Numbered from the stretch's first letter, positions 16,214-22,301 are shown. The stretch: DNA of 22,301 nt from Candidatus Moranbacteria bacterium UBA1302 (GCA_002307715.1 DBUA01000034.1:8875-31175), one strand, 5' to 3'. The notes: generated from the letters alone by a model not told the origin. Made by a program: numbers and translations.

Positions 16214-16361
16214 AACGTTTTTCCTTCATATGAATTACATCGCCCCTCGGGGCCACCTATCCTCCGATATTCTATGAAGCCTGAAGCCGCATGGCCAGGA
16301 ATGGCTTCCTCGGATGAGATATGACTGATTTTCCCTGCACAAACAAGCAGAGAGAAATACA
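16214..16361 (-). promoter_or_regulatory. rpsB leader with candidate hairpins
   Basis: About 150 nt of untranslated leader. Visible pairings include GCCCC-GA-GGGGC close to the Shine-Dalgarno and AAGCC...GGCTT further up. S2 represses its own mRNA through a leader structure in several bacteria. Whether this is one cannot be settled by eye. Confidence 0.35.
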
Positions 16362-16367
16362 GTCGAC

Positions 16368-16395
16368 AGTATATCAGAATAGGGACGATTGTCAA
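16368..16395 (-). promoter_or_regulatory. rpsB-tsf promoter
   Basis: Minus strand TTGACA (16390-16395), 16-nt spacer, TATACT (16368-16373). Both boxes and the spacer length equal those of the rRNA promoter. The -35 box lies 17 nt from that of the divergent rpmE promoter. Confidence 0.85.
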
Positions 16396-16412
16396 TCAAG
16401 TCCTCTTTGCTC

Positions 16413-16441
16413 TTGCCAATTTCAAGCACACGTGCTAGACT
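16413..16441 (+). promoter_or_regulatory. rpmE promoter
   Basis: TTGCCA (16413-16418), 17-nt spacer, TAGACT (16436-16441). The predicted start is only about 20 nt before the rpmE ATG. Confidence 0.65.
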
Positions 16442-16468
16442 CTCTGGGTATCCGTCAGTGATTATTCT

Positions 16469-16756
16469 ATGAAACAGGGCATCCATCCAAAATACTACGA
16501 AAAAGCGGCTATCACCTGCGCCTGCGGCGCCGTGCTTGAAACCGGTTCTACCGTTGAATCCATGCACACAGAAATCTGTTCTCAGTGCCACCCGCTCTAT
16601 ACCGGAAAGAAGAAAGTTATCGATACTACCGGACGTGTCGACCGTTTCAAGAAACTTACAGAGAAATCTGCCGCAGTGAAGGCTTCCGTCAAAAAAGCTC
16701 CGAAAGCGAAAGCTGCGGAACGCAAGTCGAAAACCGAGACTCGCAAGGCCGCCTAG
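16469..16756 (+). CDS. rpmE: ribosomal protein bL31 (L31), zinc form with basic tail
   Basis: Large-subunit protein that bridges to the small subunit. The N-terminus MKQGIHPKYYEKAAITCACG and the CxC...CxxC set (C17, C19, C37, C40) identify the zinc-binding form. HPLYTGKKKVIDTTGRVDRF completes the family core by residue 61. It is 95 residues rather than about 70 because of a Lys/Ala-rich C-terminal extension. The ATG has no clear Shine-Dalgarno. A terminator follows at 16812-16840, then prfA. Confidence 0.96.
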   Translation: MKQGIHPKYYEKAAITCACGAVLETGSTVESMHTEICSQCHPLYTGKKKVIDTTGRVDRFKKLTEKSAAVKASVKKAPKAKAAERKSKTETRKAA

Positions 16757-16811
16757 CGACTGTCCGTTTCTGCCGTATTGGACCGGACGTCCGTCACATA
16801 AGAAAAAACGG

Positions 16812-16840
16812 ATCCCGCCCGGACTACGGACGGGATTTTT
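16812..16840 (+). terminator. intrinsic terminator between rpmE and prfA
   Basis: A 10-bp stem with one mismatch (ATCCCGCCCG at 16812-16821 with 16827-16836) and a 5-nt loop, followed by Ts to 16840. It ends only 17 nt before the prfA ATG, and no promoter fits between. prfA may therefore depend on read-through or on a promoter inside or before this region. Confidence 0.8.
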
Positions 16841-16856
16841 CTATACGAACAGAAAA

Positions 16857-17981
16857 ATGAGCCAATCATCCGATGACACACACGTCTTTTTTATGGAACA
16901 TCTTCTTGAAGATATCGAACGCGAATACGCCGAGCTATCGGCAGCGCTCAATGAACCTGACATAACGAACGATCCGAAACGACTCGCTTCTCTCGGCCGA
17001 CGAAAATCAGAACTCGATGCTATCATGGAGCATGTTCATCGTTTCCGGATGATTGAAAAGACGATGCGTGACAATGCCGAACTCACTCAATCCGAATCTG
17101 ATCCAGAACTCCGAAGTCTTGCTATGGAAGAGAATCTGGAGCTCGCCGCAGAAAAAACAGTCCTTGAATCTGGACTCAAAACCTTGCTCCTGCCAAAAGA
17201 CAAAAACGATAGCAAAGACATCATCGTCGAAATCCGCGCCGGAGCCGGAGGAGATGAGTCTTCGCTCTTTGCCGCTGAACTCTTCCGCATGTACTCACAC
17301 TATGCCGAAAAACAGCAGTGGCATGTATCACTTCTGCATTCCAATCAAACAGAAGTCGGAGGATTCAAAGAAGCCGTTTTCGAAATCAATCGCGGCGGAA
17401 GCACCTTATCGGTCTATCAGAAAATGAAATATGAGTCCGGTGTCCATCGCGTTCAGCGCGTCCCAGAAACCGAGAAGGCAGGACGTATCCATACTTCAAC
17501 GGCGACGGTTGCCGTTCTGCCACAAGCTGAAGACGTAGAAATCACTATCAATCCAACTGATCTCCGCATCGATACGTTTTGTTCCTCCGGACCTGGCGGA
17601 CAAAGCGTCAACACGACTTATAGTGCTGTCCGTATCACACACATGCCGAGCGGTCTCGTCGTCAGCTGCCAAGATGAAAAATCTCAGATCAAAAACAAAG
17701 AGAAAGCTCTGAAAGTGCTCCGTTCTCGACTTTATCAGCTCGAAGAGGAAAAACAGGCGAAAGCGATCGGTGATGCTCGGAAAAGCCAGATTGGAACTGG
17801 TGATCGAAGCGAAAAAATCCGTACTTACAATTTCCCGCAAGATCGCATTACCGATCACCGTATCAAGACATCATGGAGCGGCATTCCGGGCATCCTAGCC
17901 GGTGGCATCGATGTGATTCTCGATGCTCTCGAGCAAGAAGACATCCGTCTCAAACTCGAAAAACAAGAATCCTCAAAATAA
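16857..17981 (+). CDS. prfA: peptide chain release factor RF1
   Basis: Releases the finished peptide at UAA and UAG codons. Domain order is normal for a 374-residue RF1: an N-terminal helical domain (about 1-110), then VEIRAGAGGDESSLFAAELF, HRVQRVPETEKAGRIHTSTA containing the codon-reading PxT triplet (P203-E-T205), and GPGGQSVNTT with the catalytic GGQ (247-249). RIKTSWSGIPGILAGGID marks the C-terminus. The PxT triplet distinguishes it from RF2. The first ATG (16857) is used; an ATG 12 codons later (16893) would also fit the family N-terminus. prmC follows 29 nt downstream. Confidence 0.97.
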   Translation: MSQSSDDTHVFFMEHLLEDIEREYAELSAALNEPDITNDPKRLASLGRRKSELDAIMEHVHRFRMIEKTMRDNAELTQSESDPELRSLAMEENLELAAEKTVLESGLKTLLLPKDKNDSKDIIVEIRAGAGGDESSLFAAELFRMYSHYAEKQQWHVSLLHSNQTEVGGFKEAVFEINRGGSTLSVYQKMKYESGVHRVQRVPETEKAGRIHTSTATVAVLPQAEDVEITINPTDLRIDTFCSSGPGGQSVNTTYSAVRITHMPSGLVVSCQDEKSQIKNKEKALKVLRSRLYQLEEEKQAKAIGDARKSQIGTGDRSEKIRTYNFPQDRITDHRIKTSWSGIPGILAGGIDVILDALEQEDIRLKLEKQESSK

Positions 17982-18010
17982 TACGGGCAGGCATCTTGAT
18001 CGATTACGCC

Positions 18011-18865
18011 ATGACTATCGAAACATGCAGAAAGACCTGCGCTGCCATGCTCAGCCCGGAAGATTTCTCCGTGCTTGTTCAGCATGCGCTCAATAAAGAC
18101 AAGGCTTTCATACTCGCACATCCAGAATACGAATTGGATCGAAAAACCAAGCACACGCTACAAAGATACTGCGAACGAAGGTATGCACACGAACCGATCG
18201 CTTACATTACCGGCCATAAAGAATTCTACGGGCGTGATTTTCTCGTTACTCCAGATACGCTCATACCGAGACCAGAAACGGAATTGCTCATCGAACTCGT
18301 TTTAAATGAGATGCGACATTCGGAATGGCGATCGCCGGTCGTCGCTGATATCGGCACGGGAAGCGGAAATATCATCATTACGCTTGCCAAAGAACAGTCG
18401 GCAGAAAACTTCCCCATCAGTTCATTCTTCGCTACGGACATATCTGCTCGTGCACTTGCAGTCGCCCGAAAAAATGCTGCACGGCACGGAATCGACGCTC
18501 GCATTTCATTTCACGAAGGAAGCCTGCTCAAGCCGATTGAAAAACCGCTTGCTGCAGCCAATGCCGTCATCATCATCGCCAATCTGCCCTATCTTTCTGA
18601 AAACATTTACCTCAGCGCTTCCGATGACGTCAGAAAATTCGAACCACAGACAGCCTTAGTCAGCGGCACTGACGGCCTCGATCATTATCGATTACTCTTT
18701 GAAGAAGCGGCAGCGCTTCAAAAACCGATCATACTATTCATCGAAATCAGCCCAGAACAATCGCCGATACTCGAACGTTTCTTCAAAGAACGCTTTCCGA
18801 ATAGCGAAACATCTCTTTTCTGCGATCTTTCAGGCCGTGAGCGTGTCTTCCGGATAGCGCTTTGA
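18011..18865 (+). CDS. prmC: release factor glutamine methyltransferase
   Basis: Methylates the Gln of the GGQ loop in release factors, here presumably the RF1 encoded just upstream. From the ATG at 18011 it is 284 residues, the family norm; the frame is open further up only inside prfA. The N-terminal helical domain is followed by PIAYITGHKEFYGRDFLVTP and IPRPETE, then the SAM-binding loop VADIGTGSGN (111-120). The catalytic N-P-P-Y is here NLPY (191-194), a variant also known in the family. It ends with TGA, showing UGA is a stop in this organism. Confidence 0.96.
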   Translation: MTIETCRKTCAAMLSPEDFSVLVQHALNKDKAFILAHPEYELDRKTKHTLQRYCERRYAHEPIAYITGHKEFYGRDFLVTPDTLIPRPETELLIELVLNEMRHSEWRSPVVADIGTGSGNIIITLAKEQSAENFPISSFFATDISARALAVARKNAARHGIDARISFHEGSLLKPIEKPLAAANAVIIIANLPYLSENIYLSASDDVRKFEPQTALVSGTDGLDHYRLLFEEAAALQKPIILFIEISPEQSPILERFFKERFPNSETSLFCDLSGRERVFRIAL

Positions 18866-18895
18866 TCTACACGATACATAATCCTTACAGCCAAT

Positions 18896-18924
18896 ACAAA
18901 AGCCCCGCGTTGCGGGGCTTTTGT
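18896..18924. terminator. bidirectional terminator between prmC and the converging gene
   Basis: A 13-bp perfect stem (ACAAAAGCCCCGC at 18896-18908 with 18912-18924) and a 3-nt loop. A and T tracts within the stem ends allow use from both sides. Confidence 0.9.
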
Positions 18925-18965
18925 CCGTACGGAAAGAACGGCGTACTGCATAGCATTCCTGCGAA

Positions 18966-19544
18966 TCAACGATACGCGCTGACACGTGCGGAATATTTCT
19001 TCAAATTCTGGAGTTGACGATCATTCAATGTCTTCGATTTCTCAATCGCCTGTTTTATCAGGTCCTTCTGGAATTCGATCGACGTTTTCGATGTCACTGC
19101 CCCCTGAAAACCGACATGCTTGCGAAGATAATCTTCAACATATACCTTGTGCTCAGCTGAAAGCGATGAGTCAGGGTTCTGCTCGAGATAATGCGCGAGC
19201 GCACGGCGAGCGAGATGTGTCGAACCGTTACCGCGTTCCGTCTGTTCGACAAACGAAGTTTCAGTCTCGCGACTAAGTTCCGGAGTCACGACGACACCGG
19301 ACTTCACTTCACCCTGCACGCCTTCCTTCGCGGCATCACGATTATCAGCCAACGATTCCGTTCCGCCGCTCTTGTTCAACAGAGCATCATCAGATGCATT
19401 CTGTGTACGCTGCGAATACGAATAGATGCCTGAAGCGATTGCTGCGACAATAAAGACGCTCACGATAATGCGGAGATTCTCCTGAAGCCAAACCTTCGCT
19501 TGGTTTACCGGGGTATCCTCAAAAATAGGATCTTGCTGTTCCAT
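18966..19544 (-). CDS. single-pass membrane protein of unknown function
   Basis: 192 residues. After a short cytoplasmic N-terminus there is one membrane segment at about 26-43 (IIVSVFIVAAIASGIYSY). A low-complexity linker follows (about 47-105), then a helical C-terminal domain containing HLARRALAHYLEQNPDSSLS, VYVEDYLRKH and LNDRQLQNLKKYSARV. I recall similar helical tails in CPR membrane proteins but cannot name a family. The ATG at 19544 has a good Shine-Dalgarno (AGAGGTGA, 7 nt upstream). A leader of about 110 nt and a promoter lie upstream (19664-19692), and the unit ends in the shared terminator at 18896-18924. Confidence 0.8.
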   Translation of the reverse strand: MEQQDPIFEDTPVNQAKVWLQENLRIIVSVFIVAAIASGIYSYSQRTQNASDDALLNKSGGTESLADNRDAAKEGVQGEVKSGVVVTPELSRETETSFVEQTERGNGSTHLARRALAHYLEQNPDSSLSAEHKVYVEDYLRKHVGFQGAVTSKTSIEFQKDLIKQAIEKSKTLNDRQLQNLKKYSARVSAYR

Positions 19545-19657
19545 GATAGAGTCACCTCTCTTTCTAGGATGAGAATGGGGATTTCAATGTGCGCTTGCGT
19601 TGAAGCCTCCGGTCCAGGAGCGGCTTACGCCCTTCCCTTCCGGAATCGACCTCATCA
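19545..19657 (-). promoter_or_regulatory. structured leader of the membrane-protein gene
   Basis: About 113 nt between promoter and ATG. Possible hairpins on the minus strand are GGC-GTAA-GCC (a GNRA-type loop), CTCC-TGGACC-GGAG, and TTCAA...TTGAA enclosing CGC-AA-GCG. No known riboswitch is recognised. Confidence 0.35.
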
Positions 19658-19663
19658 CATTTC

Positions 19664-19692
19664 ATGGTACGTTCCTTGACCCGCGCTGTCAA
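19664..19692 (-). promoter_or_regulatory. promoter of the 192-residue membrane-protein gene
   Basis: Minus strand TTGACA (19687-19692), 17-nt spacer, TACCAT (19664-19669). Confidence 0.65.
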
Positions 19693-19838
19693 CTAGACAA
19701 TCCAATCATTTTTCTGCTTAATAAAAGCTTCTTTTAGACATGTTCATCAGGGCACACTATCACTTCGTTTGGATACCCATTATCAAGAACATCGCTGAGA
19801 TAATCAATTGTGCTATACAATCATGCCCTCTCCGATGT

Positions 19839-19862
19839 GTTACGTAACAAGGTACGTAACAA
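19839..19862. promoter_or_regulatory. candidate operator: palindrome plus direct repeat
   Basis: GTTACGTAAC (19839-19848) is a perfect 10-bp palindrome. TACGTAACAA occurs twice, 12 nt apart (19841-19850 and 19853-19862). A spacing near one helical turn suits a dimeric regulator binding twice on one face. Confidence 0.5.
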
Positions 19863-19882
19863 AACGCATGCACATTCATCTC

Positions 19883-19920
19883 TCATATGAAACGATGCGC
19901 GAATGCATCATATGATGCGC
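19883..19920. promoter_or_regulatory. candidate operator: overlapping palindromes near the histone-like promoter
   Basis: GCATCATATGATGC (19905-19918) is a perfect 14-bp palindrome. TCATATGA occurs at 19883-19890 and again at 19908-19915. GATGCGC occurs at 19894-19900 and 19914-19920. The block ends about 30 nt before the -35 box at 19951. Confidence 0.5.
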
Positions 19921-19950
19921 AATTTCTCTTGACATATGCACGCATTACTC

Positions 19951-19978
19951 TTTGCATTTCTTTAGAAAAGAGTATAAT
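19951..19978 (+). promoter_or_regulatory. promoter of the histone-like gene
   Basis: TTTGCA (19951-19956), 16-nt spacer, perfect TATAAT (19973-19978), with an expected start near 19985. The transcript would begin with a self-complementary GTATGGAAAA/TTTTCCATAC (19985-20006), then GCACGT...ACGTGC (20010-20033). Confidence 0.65.
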
Positions 19979-20115
19979 GAAATTGTATGGAAAAACTTTT
20001 CCATACCATGCACGTTCGATAAATGATACGTGCCGTAAAAAACAAAAAATAATTCCGATCCTCCGTCATGTTTCGCATGAACCGATGCGAACAAGAATGA
20101 GTGGACGGTTCGAAG

Positions 20116-20127
20116 GAGGTGATCACT
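20116..20127 (+). promoter_or_regulatory. very strong ribosome binding site
   Basis: GGAGGTGATC, preceded by AA at 20113-20114, is complementary to the usual bacterial 16S 3' end over about 12 nt. Its GGAGG core ends 8 nt before the ATG at 20128. It is by far the best such site in the window. Confidence 0.85.
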
Positions 20128-20274
20128 ATGGCCGTTGCTAAAAAGAAGGTTGCCAAGAAGGCGGTAAAGAAGACCGTCAAGAAGGCTGCCAAGAAGGCGG
20201 TAAAGAAGACCGTCAAGAAGGCGGTAAAGAAGACCGTCAAGAAGGCTGCCAAGAAGACCACCAAGCGCAAGTAA
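20128..20274 (+). CDS. small histone H1-like Lys/Ala repeat protein
   Basis: A 48-residue protein, MAVAKKKVAKK followed by tetrapeptide units of the type AVKK, TVKK and AAKK, ending TTKRK. Nearly half the residues are Lys; there are no acidic, aromatic or Cys residues. This matches the C-terminal-tail type of bacterial H1-like proteins (such as chlamydial HctB or AlgP-like tails), which bind nucleic acids by charge. DNA compaction is inferred, not shown. The gene has a good promoter, a leader of about 140 nt with hairpins, a near-perfect Shine-Dalgarno and a terminator, all signs of high expression. Codons are strongly biased (AAG for Lys, GTC/GTA for Val), and the coding repeats are identical at DNA level. 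A long hydrophobic frame on the opposite strand is its shadow. Confidence 0.88.
   Translation: MAVAKKKVAKKAVKKTVKKAAKKAVKKTVKKAVKKTVKKAAKKTTKRK
20161..20256 (+). repeat. in-frame repeats within the histone-like gene
   Basis: A 24-nt unit encoding AVKKTVKK occurs three times without a mismatch (20161-20184, 20197-20220, 20221-20244). A 12-nt unit encoding AAKK occurs at 20185-20196 and 20245-20256. Identity at synonymous sites implies recent duplication or slippage. Confidence 0.95.
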
Positions 20275-20311
20275 TTGCCTTAAGGTCTTTTGGAAACATT
20301 CAACCAAAAAC

Positions 20312-20340
20312 AAAAAATCCCCGGAATGCCGGGGTTTTTT
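20312..20340. terminator. terminator after the histone-like gene, probably shared
   Basis: CCCCGG-AATG-CCGGGG (20319-20334), flanked by an A6 run on the left and T6 on the right. It lies 38 nt after the histone-like stop and 32 nt before the end of the converging DUF192 gene, so it probably serves both. Confidence 0.9.
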
Positions 20341-20371
20341 GTATGCCGATATCTCTTCTGAAATTATTCCT

Positions 20372-20848
20372 TCAACGCAGGAATACTACGCTTTCACCGA
20401 TAGCTAAATTATCCGCAGCACCAGCATTCAGCTCAAGCACCATATCCGCTTTGACATCGGGACGCAGTATGCGCTTATCATCAGCCTGTATGCGATGCTC
20501 AATATGGACCACATGGCGTTCAGATATCCAAATGATATCGAGGGGAAATCGCATATCCATCATCCAAAACGATTGGAAATCAGGAGCATCAAAGATAAAG
20601 AGCATACCGCATACGGAACATAACCCATCACGATGAGATAACCCCCTCGTTCGTTCGATATCAGTCGATGCAAGCTCTATCGCATACGTTGTTCCTCCGA
20701 TCATAAGCGATGGCGTTTTTCCAGACAGAACGCGCTCCACAATGAACCATCGGACAAAAAGAAGAACAACGCAAACACAAACGATACTTACAACTGAAAT
20801 GACGGCCCAAGACAAGCCATATCGGAAATGATATTTTTGCATCATCAT
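20372..20848 (-). CDS. DUF192-family membrane-anchored protein
   Basis: 158 residues with an N-terminal membrane segment (about 12-34). The body, from about residue 47, has the DUF192 (COG1430) pattern: IELASTDIERTRGLSHRD, then GMLFIFDAPDFQSFWMMDM, then FPLDIIWI and, near the end, MVLELNAGAADNLAIGESV. The family's biochemical role is unknown; members are small exported or membrane-tethered beta-rich domains. Three ATGs run in tandem at the start (20848, 20845, 20842). It lies 34 nt after the WecA-like gene and is probably in the same operon. Confidence 0.88.
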   Translation of the reverse strand: MMMQKYHFRYGLSWAVISVVSIVCVCVVLLFVRWFIVERVLSGKTPSLMIGGTTYAIELASTDIERTRGLSHRDGLCSVCGMLFIFDAPDFQSFWMMDMRFPLDIIWISERHVVHIEHRIQADDKRILRPDVKADMVLELNAGAADNLAIGESVVFLR

Positions 20849-20882
20849 ATTATTGCCTCAGTGCTATCCGTCCTTGAACACA

Positions 20883-21908
20883 TCATGTTCTCGTACGGAC
20901 TGTTAAACGCTCTACGACAAAAAGGAACACAAAGACAATGGCAAGCACCATGATAATAGCGAATAATTTTCCGACCGCTTGAGTATTGAGCGCAATAAAC
21001 GCAATGAACGACGTCACAACAGTAAACGCTCCCATGATTTTCCTCTCTGACCATCCGAGATCACGGAGCCGATAATGGAGATGTCGACGATCGGGACGGA
21101 AAATAGGCACCCCCGCTCTGATCCGTTGCCCGACAACCCACACGGCATCAGCTATCGGAATCGATAAGACGAGCAGCGCTGTCGCAATCTTGGTTCCCGC
21201 GATAACAGCCAACACCGCAACGAGAAATCCAAGAAACATGGATCCGACCGTTCCGGCGAGAATTTTTGCGGGAGGAGCGTTCAAGACGAAAAAACCGGCG
21301 ACAGCACCAGCGCCGACGATAGCCACAATAGCGATTGGCGGCTGATTCACTTCCGGCTTCAAGCTGAGAAAAAATATAGTCATGAGTGTCACGAAAGTAA
21401 CACTGCCGCACAAGCCATCGAGTCCATCAAGCAGATTCATGGCATTCATCGTCAAAAAAAGCCAGATAAAAAGCATACCGAATATCGGGATGACAAATCC
21501 TTCAGATGGGAATGTCCAAATCCCACCGAACGGATTCGGCAAAGACACGATGCGGATGCCGAAAATAAAAAGTATCATGGCAAGCGACGCTTGAAAAAAA
21601 ACCTGCGTCTTCCAACTCAATTCAATAATATCATCCCAAAATCCGAACAAGAGTACGAGAGCTGATCCAGTGATGAGGCCGAGAATCTGTTTCGTTATGA
21701 CGAGAGATGGATGGATAAAGAGAACGAGAGCGAAAGCGACAACCATGGCGATGCCACCCAAGCGAGGGACGTGTCCGACCTTACCATGACGTGCACCAAA
21801 ACGCCACGTCCGATTCCGGAATGACGGTACTGAAAGAAAAGCGGTTCCGATGGCGAGCGTAAGCAGAAAAGCTTCGATAAACGGCGTAAGAAAAAGTTCC
21901 CATCGCAT
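20883..21908 (-). CDS. WecA/TagO/MraY-family phospho-sugar transferase, probably WecA-like
   Basis: Integral membrane enzyme family that moves a phospho-N-acetylsugar from a UDP-sugar to polyprenyl phosphate. It is 341 residues with about ten membrane segments. Motifs: RLGG (49-52), FWDDIIEL (Asp pair 92-93), NAMNLLDGLDGL (155-166) and RPDRRHLHYRL (271-281). The last motif is of the WecA/TagO type rather than the MraY HHH type. One odd point: the loop that usually reads G-D-x-G-S, whose Asp binds magnesium in MraY, reads GTVGS here (219-223). It may be a divergent or altered enzyme. It lies between a short membrane protein (21 nt upstream) and DUF192. It would use the lipid carrier made by the prenyl synthases at 9622-11426. 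Confidence 0.88.
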   Translation of the reverse strand: MRWELFLTPFIEAFLLTLAIGTAFLSVPSFRNRTWRFGARHGKVGHVPRLGGIAMVVAFALVLFIHPSLVITKQILGLITGSALVLLFGFWDDIIELSWKTQVFFQASLAMILFIFGIRIVSLPNPFGGIWTFPSEGFVIPIFGMLFIWLFLTMNAMNLLDGLDGLCGSVTFVTLMTIFFLSLKPEVNQPPIAIVAIVGAGAVAGFFVLNAPPAKILAGTVGSMFLGFLVAVLAVIAGTKIATALLVLSIPIADAVWVVGQRIRAGVPIFRPDRRHLHYRLRDLGWSERKIMGAFTVVTSFIAFIALNTQAVGKLFAIIMVLAIVFVFLFVVERLTVRTRT

Positions 21909-21929
21909 ATTCCGAAATGTCTACCAAAA

Positions 21930-22301
21930 TCAGTAATTGATGAAAGCGATGCTTGAAATCGCCACGAATGTTCCAAATTCAAGCAATACAGCCGCTAAAA
22001 GAAGGAGATATGCGGCGATACGCTCCCGACGTTGATAAAAATACCAAGATAAAAGCAAATGCCCGCCGAAGAAGAACAAACTGAAGACCGGAAGGATATA
22101 AGCCTGCCACCAAGCGCCAAGAATATCGACGCCAAAATAAACATTATAATGCAGGACGAGCAACGTCCAAGTCGATCGGACAAAGAAAAGCAGAACGGCA
22201 AAACCTGCTAACATCAATACTGACGCAAATGCTACAAGCGTCCTCACGATGGAATTTTTCCAGAAACGCACACCTCCATCAGGCGTACTTACCGCTTCTT
22301 C
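21930..22301 (-). CDS. hypothetical membrane protein, 5' end beyond the window
   Basis: The frame stays open to the right edge, reading ...VSTPDGGVRFWKNSIVRTLV. A GTG at 22271 could start a 113-residue product, but its GGAGG is only about 2 nt away, too close. A start outside the window is therefore more likely. Three or four membrane segments are visible in the 113-residue part (about 9-30, 48-68, 84-107), with a short basic loop YQRRERIAAY. No family is recognised. It precedes the WecA-like gene by 21 nt, so a role in the same envelope process is possible. Confidence 0.65.
   Translation of the reverse strand, partial: EEAVSTPDGGVRFWKNSIVRTLVAFASVLMLAGFAVLLFFVRSTWTLLVLHYNVYFGVDILGAWWQAYILPVFSLFFFGGHLLLSWYFYQRRERIAAYLLLLAAVLLEFGTFVAISSIAFINY

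Larger units (their letters stand above)
19693..19950. other. gene-free intergenic stretch with repeats and palindromes
   Basis: No credible gene on either strand. The left half is AT-rich and holds an extended -10-like TGCTATACAAT (19811-19821, plus strand) with no -35 box. The right half holds the palindrome clusters listed separately and a lone TTGACA (19929-19934). Together with the leader on each side this forms a 583-nt gap between genes (19545-20127). Confidence 0.6.

Noticed and set aside
10350..18865. UGA recoded to glycine as in Gracilibacteria/SR1
   Set aside because: Several genes (polyprenyl synthetase, prmC, WecA-like) end in TGA at the expected place, and no conserved protein needs read-through.
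19929..19957. TTGACA at 19929-19934 as the -35 box of the histone-like promoter
   Set aside because: It lies 38 nt from the TATAAT box. TTTGCA at 19951 has the right spacing.
20100..20274. Tandem repeats as a CRISPR-like array
   Set aside because: The repeats are in-frame and contiguous with no spacers, and encode a Lys/Ala protein.
19945..20313. Long minus-strand frame with repeated Leu/Gly/Phe pattern, like a membrane protein
   Set aside because: It is the exact antisense of the Lys/Ala repeats. The plus strand has promoter, Shine-Dalgarno and terminator; the minus has none.
22269..22271. GTG as the true start of the last membrane protein
   Set aside because: The frame is open to the window edge and the purine-rich site is only about 2 nt from the GTG, so the start is probably outside.

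Overview
The window looks like chromosome of a Candidate Phyla Radiation (Patescibacteria) bacterium, perhaps of the Parcubacteria side; the phylum is an inference. The signs are a divergent 16S rRNA whose 515F primer site is altered, a short EF-Ts, an alpha subunit of RNA polymerase without its C-terminal domain, a membrane-anchored PEGA/propeller protein, and many genes without a clear ribosome binding site. Stop codons include TGA (for example the polyprenyl synthetase, prmC and wecA-like genes), so the code is standard and not the UGA=Gly code of Gracilibacteria/SR1.

Layout. 1-1280: 16S rRNA on the minus strand, cut by the window edge, with a leader of about 270 nt and a near-consensus promoter (1557-1584). 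1679-2185: a five-segment membrane protein (minus). 2332-5038: a plus-strand pair, a PEGA/propeller protein and an HD-GYP-like protein, ending in a bidirectional terminator. 5072-9345: a minus-strand expression operon infA-rpmJ-rpsM-rpsK-rpsD-rpoA-rplQ-rplM-rpsI driven from a TTGACA-17-TACAAT promoter at 9507-9535. 9622-11426: two isoprenoid genes (trans-prenyl synthetase and UppS-like). 11513-12226: a DEDD 3'-5' exonuclease. 12329-12844: an unrecognised gene with its own promoter, Shine-Dalgarno and terminator. 13011-13859: the tRNA array Thr(GGT)-Tyr(GTA)-Thr(TGT)-rpmG-Trp(CCA)-Glu(CTC). This matches the classic bacterial cluster that normally continues to secE-nusG but here does not. 13921-16213: rpsB-tsf and a TPR membrane protein (minus). 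16469-18865: rpmE, prfA and prmC (plus). 18966-19544: a single-pass membrane protein (minus). 19545-20127: a 583-nt gene-free regulatory region. 20128-20274: a 48-residue histone H1-like Lys/Ala repeat protein. 20372-22301: a DUF192 protein, a WecA/TagO/MraY-family transferase and a 5'-truncated membrane protein (minus).

How it fits together. Most of the window is translation machinery: 16S rRNA, ten ribosomal proteins, IF-1, EF-Ts, RF1 and its methylase, five tRNAs and RNA polymerase alpha. The two prenyl synthases would make the lipid carrier that the WecA-like enzyme charges with a sugar. About eleven core promoters can be read by eye, most with a TTGACA-like -35 box and a good -10 box. 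That agrees with a polymerase that has no alpha-CTD to help at weak promoters.

The most interesting points are: (1) the histone-like micro-gene with identical DNA repeats, a 12-nt Shine-Dalgarno and palindromes upstream; (2) covariation of the 530-loop pseudoknot in 16S rRNA; (3) the alpha subunit lacking its CTD; (4) a WecA-family enzyme lacking a catalytic Asp; (5) the orphan gene at the end of the tRNA array.
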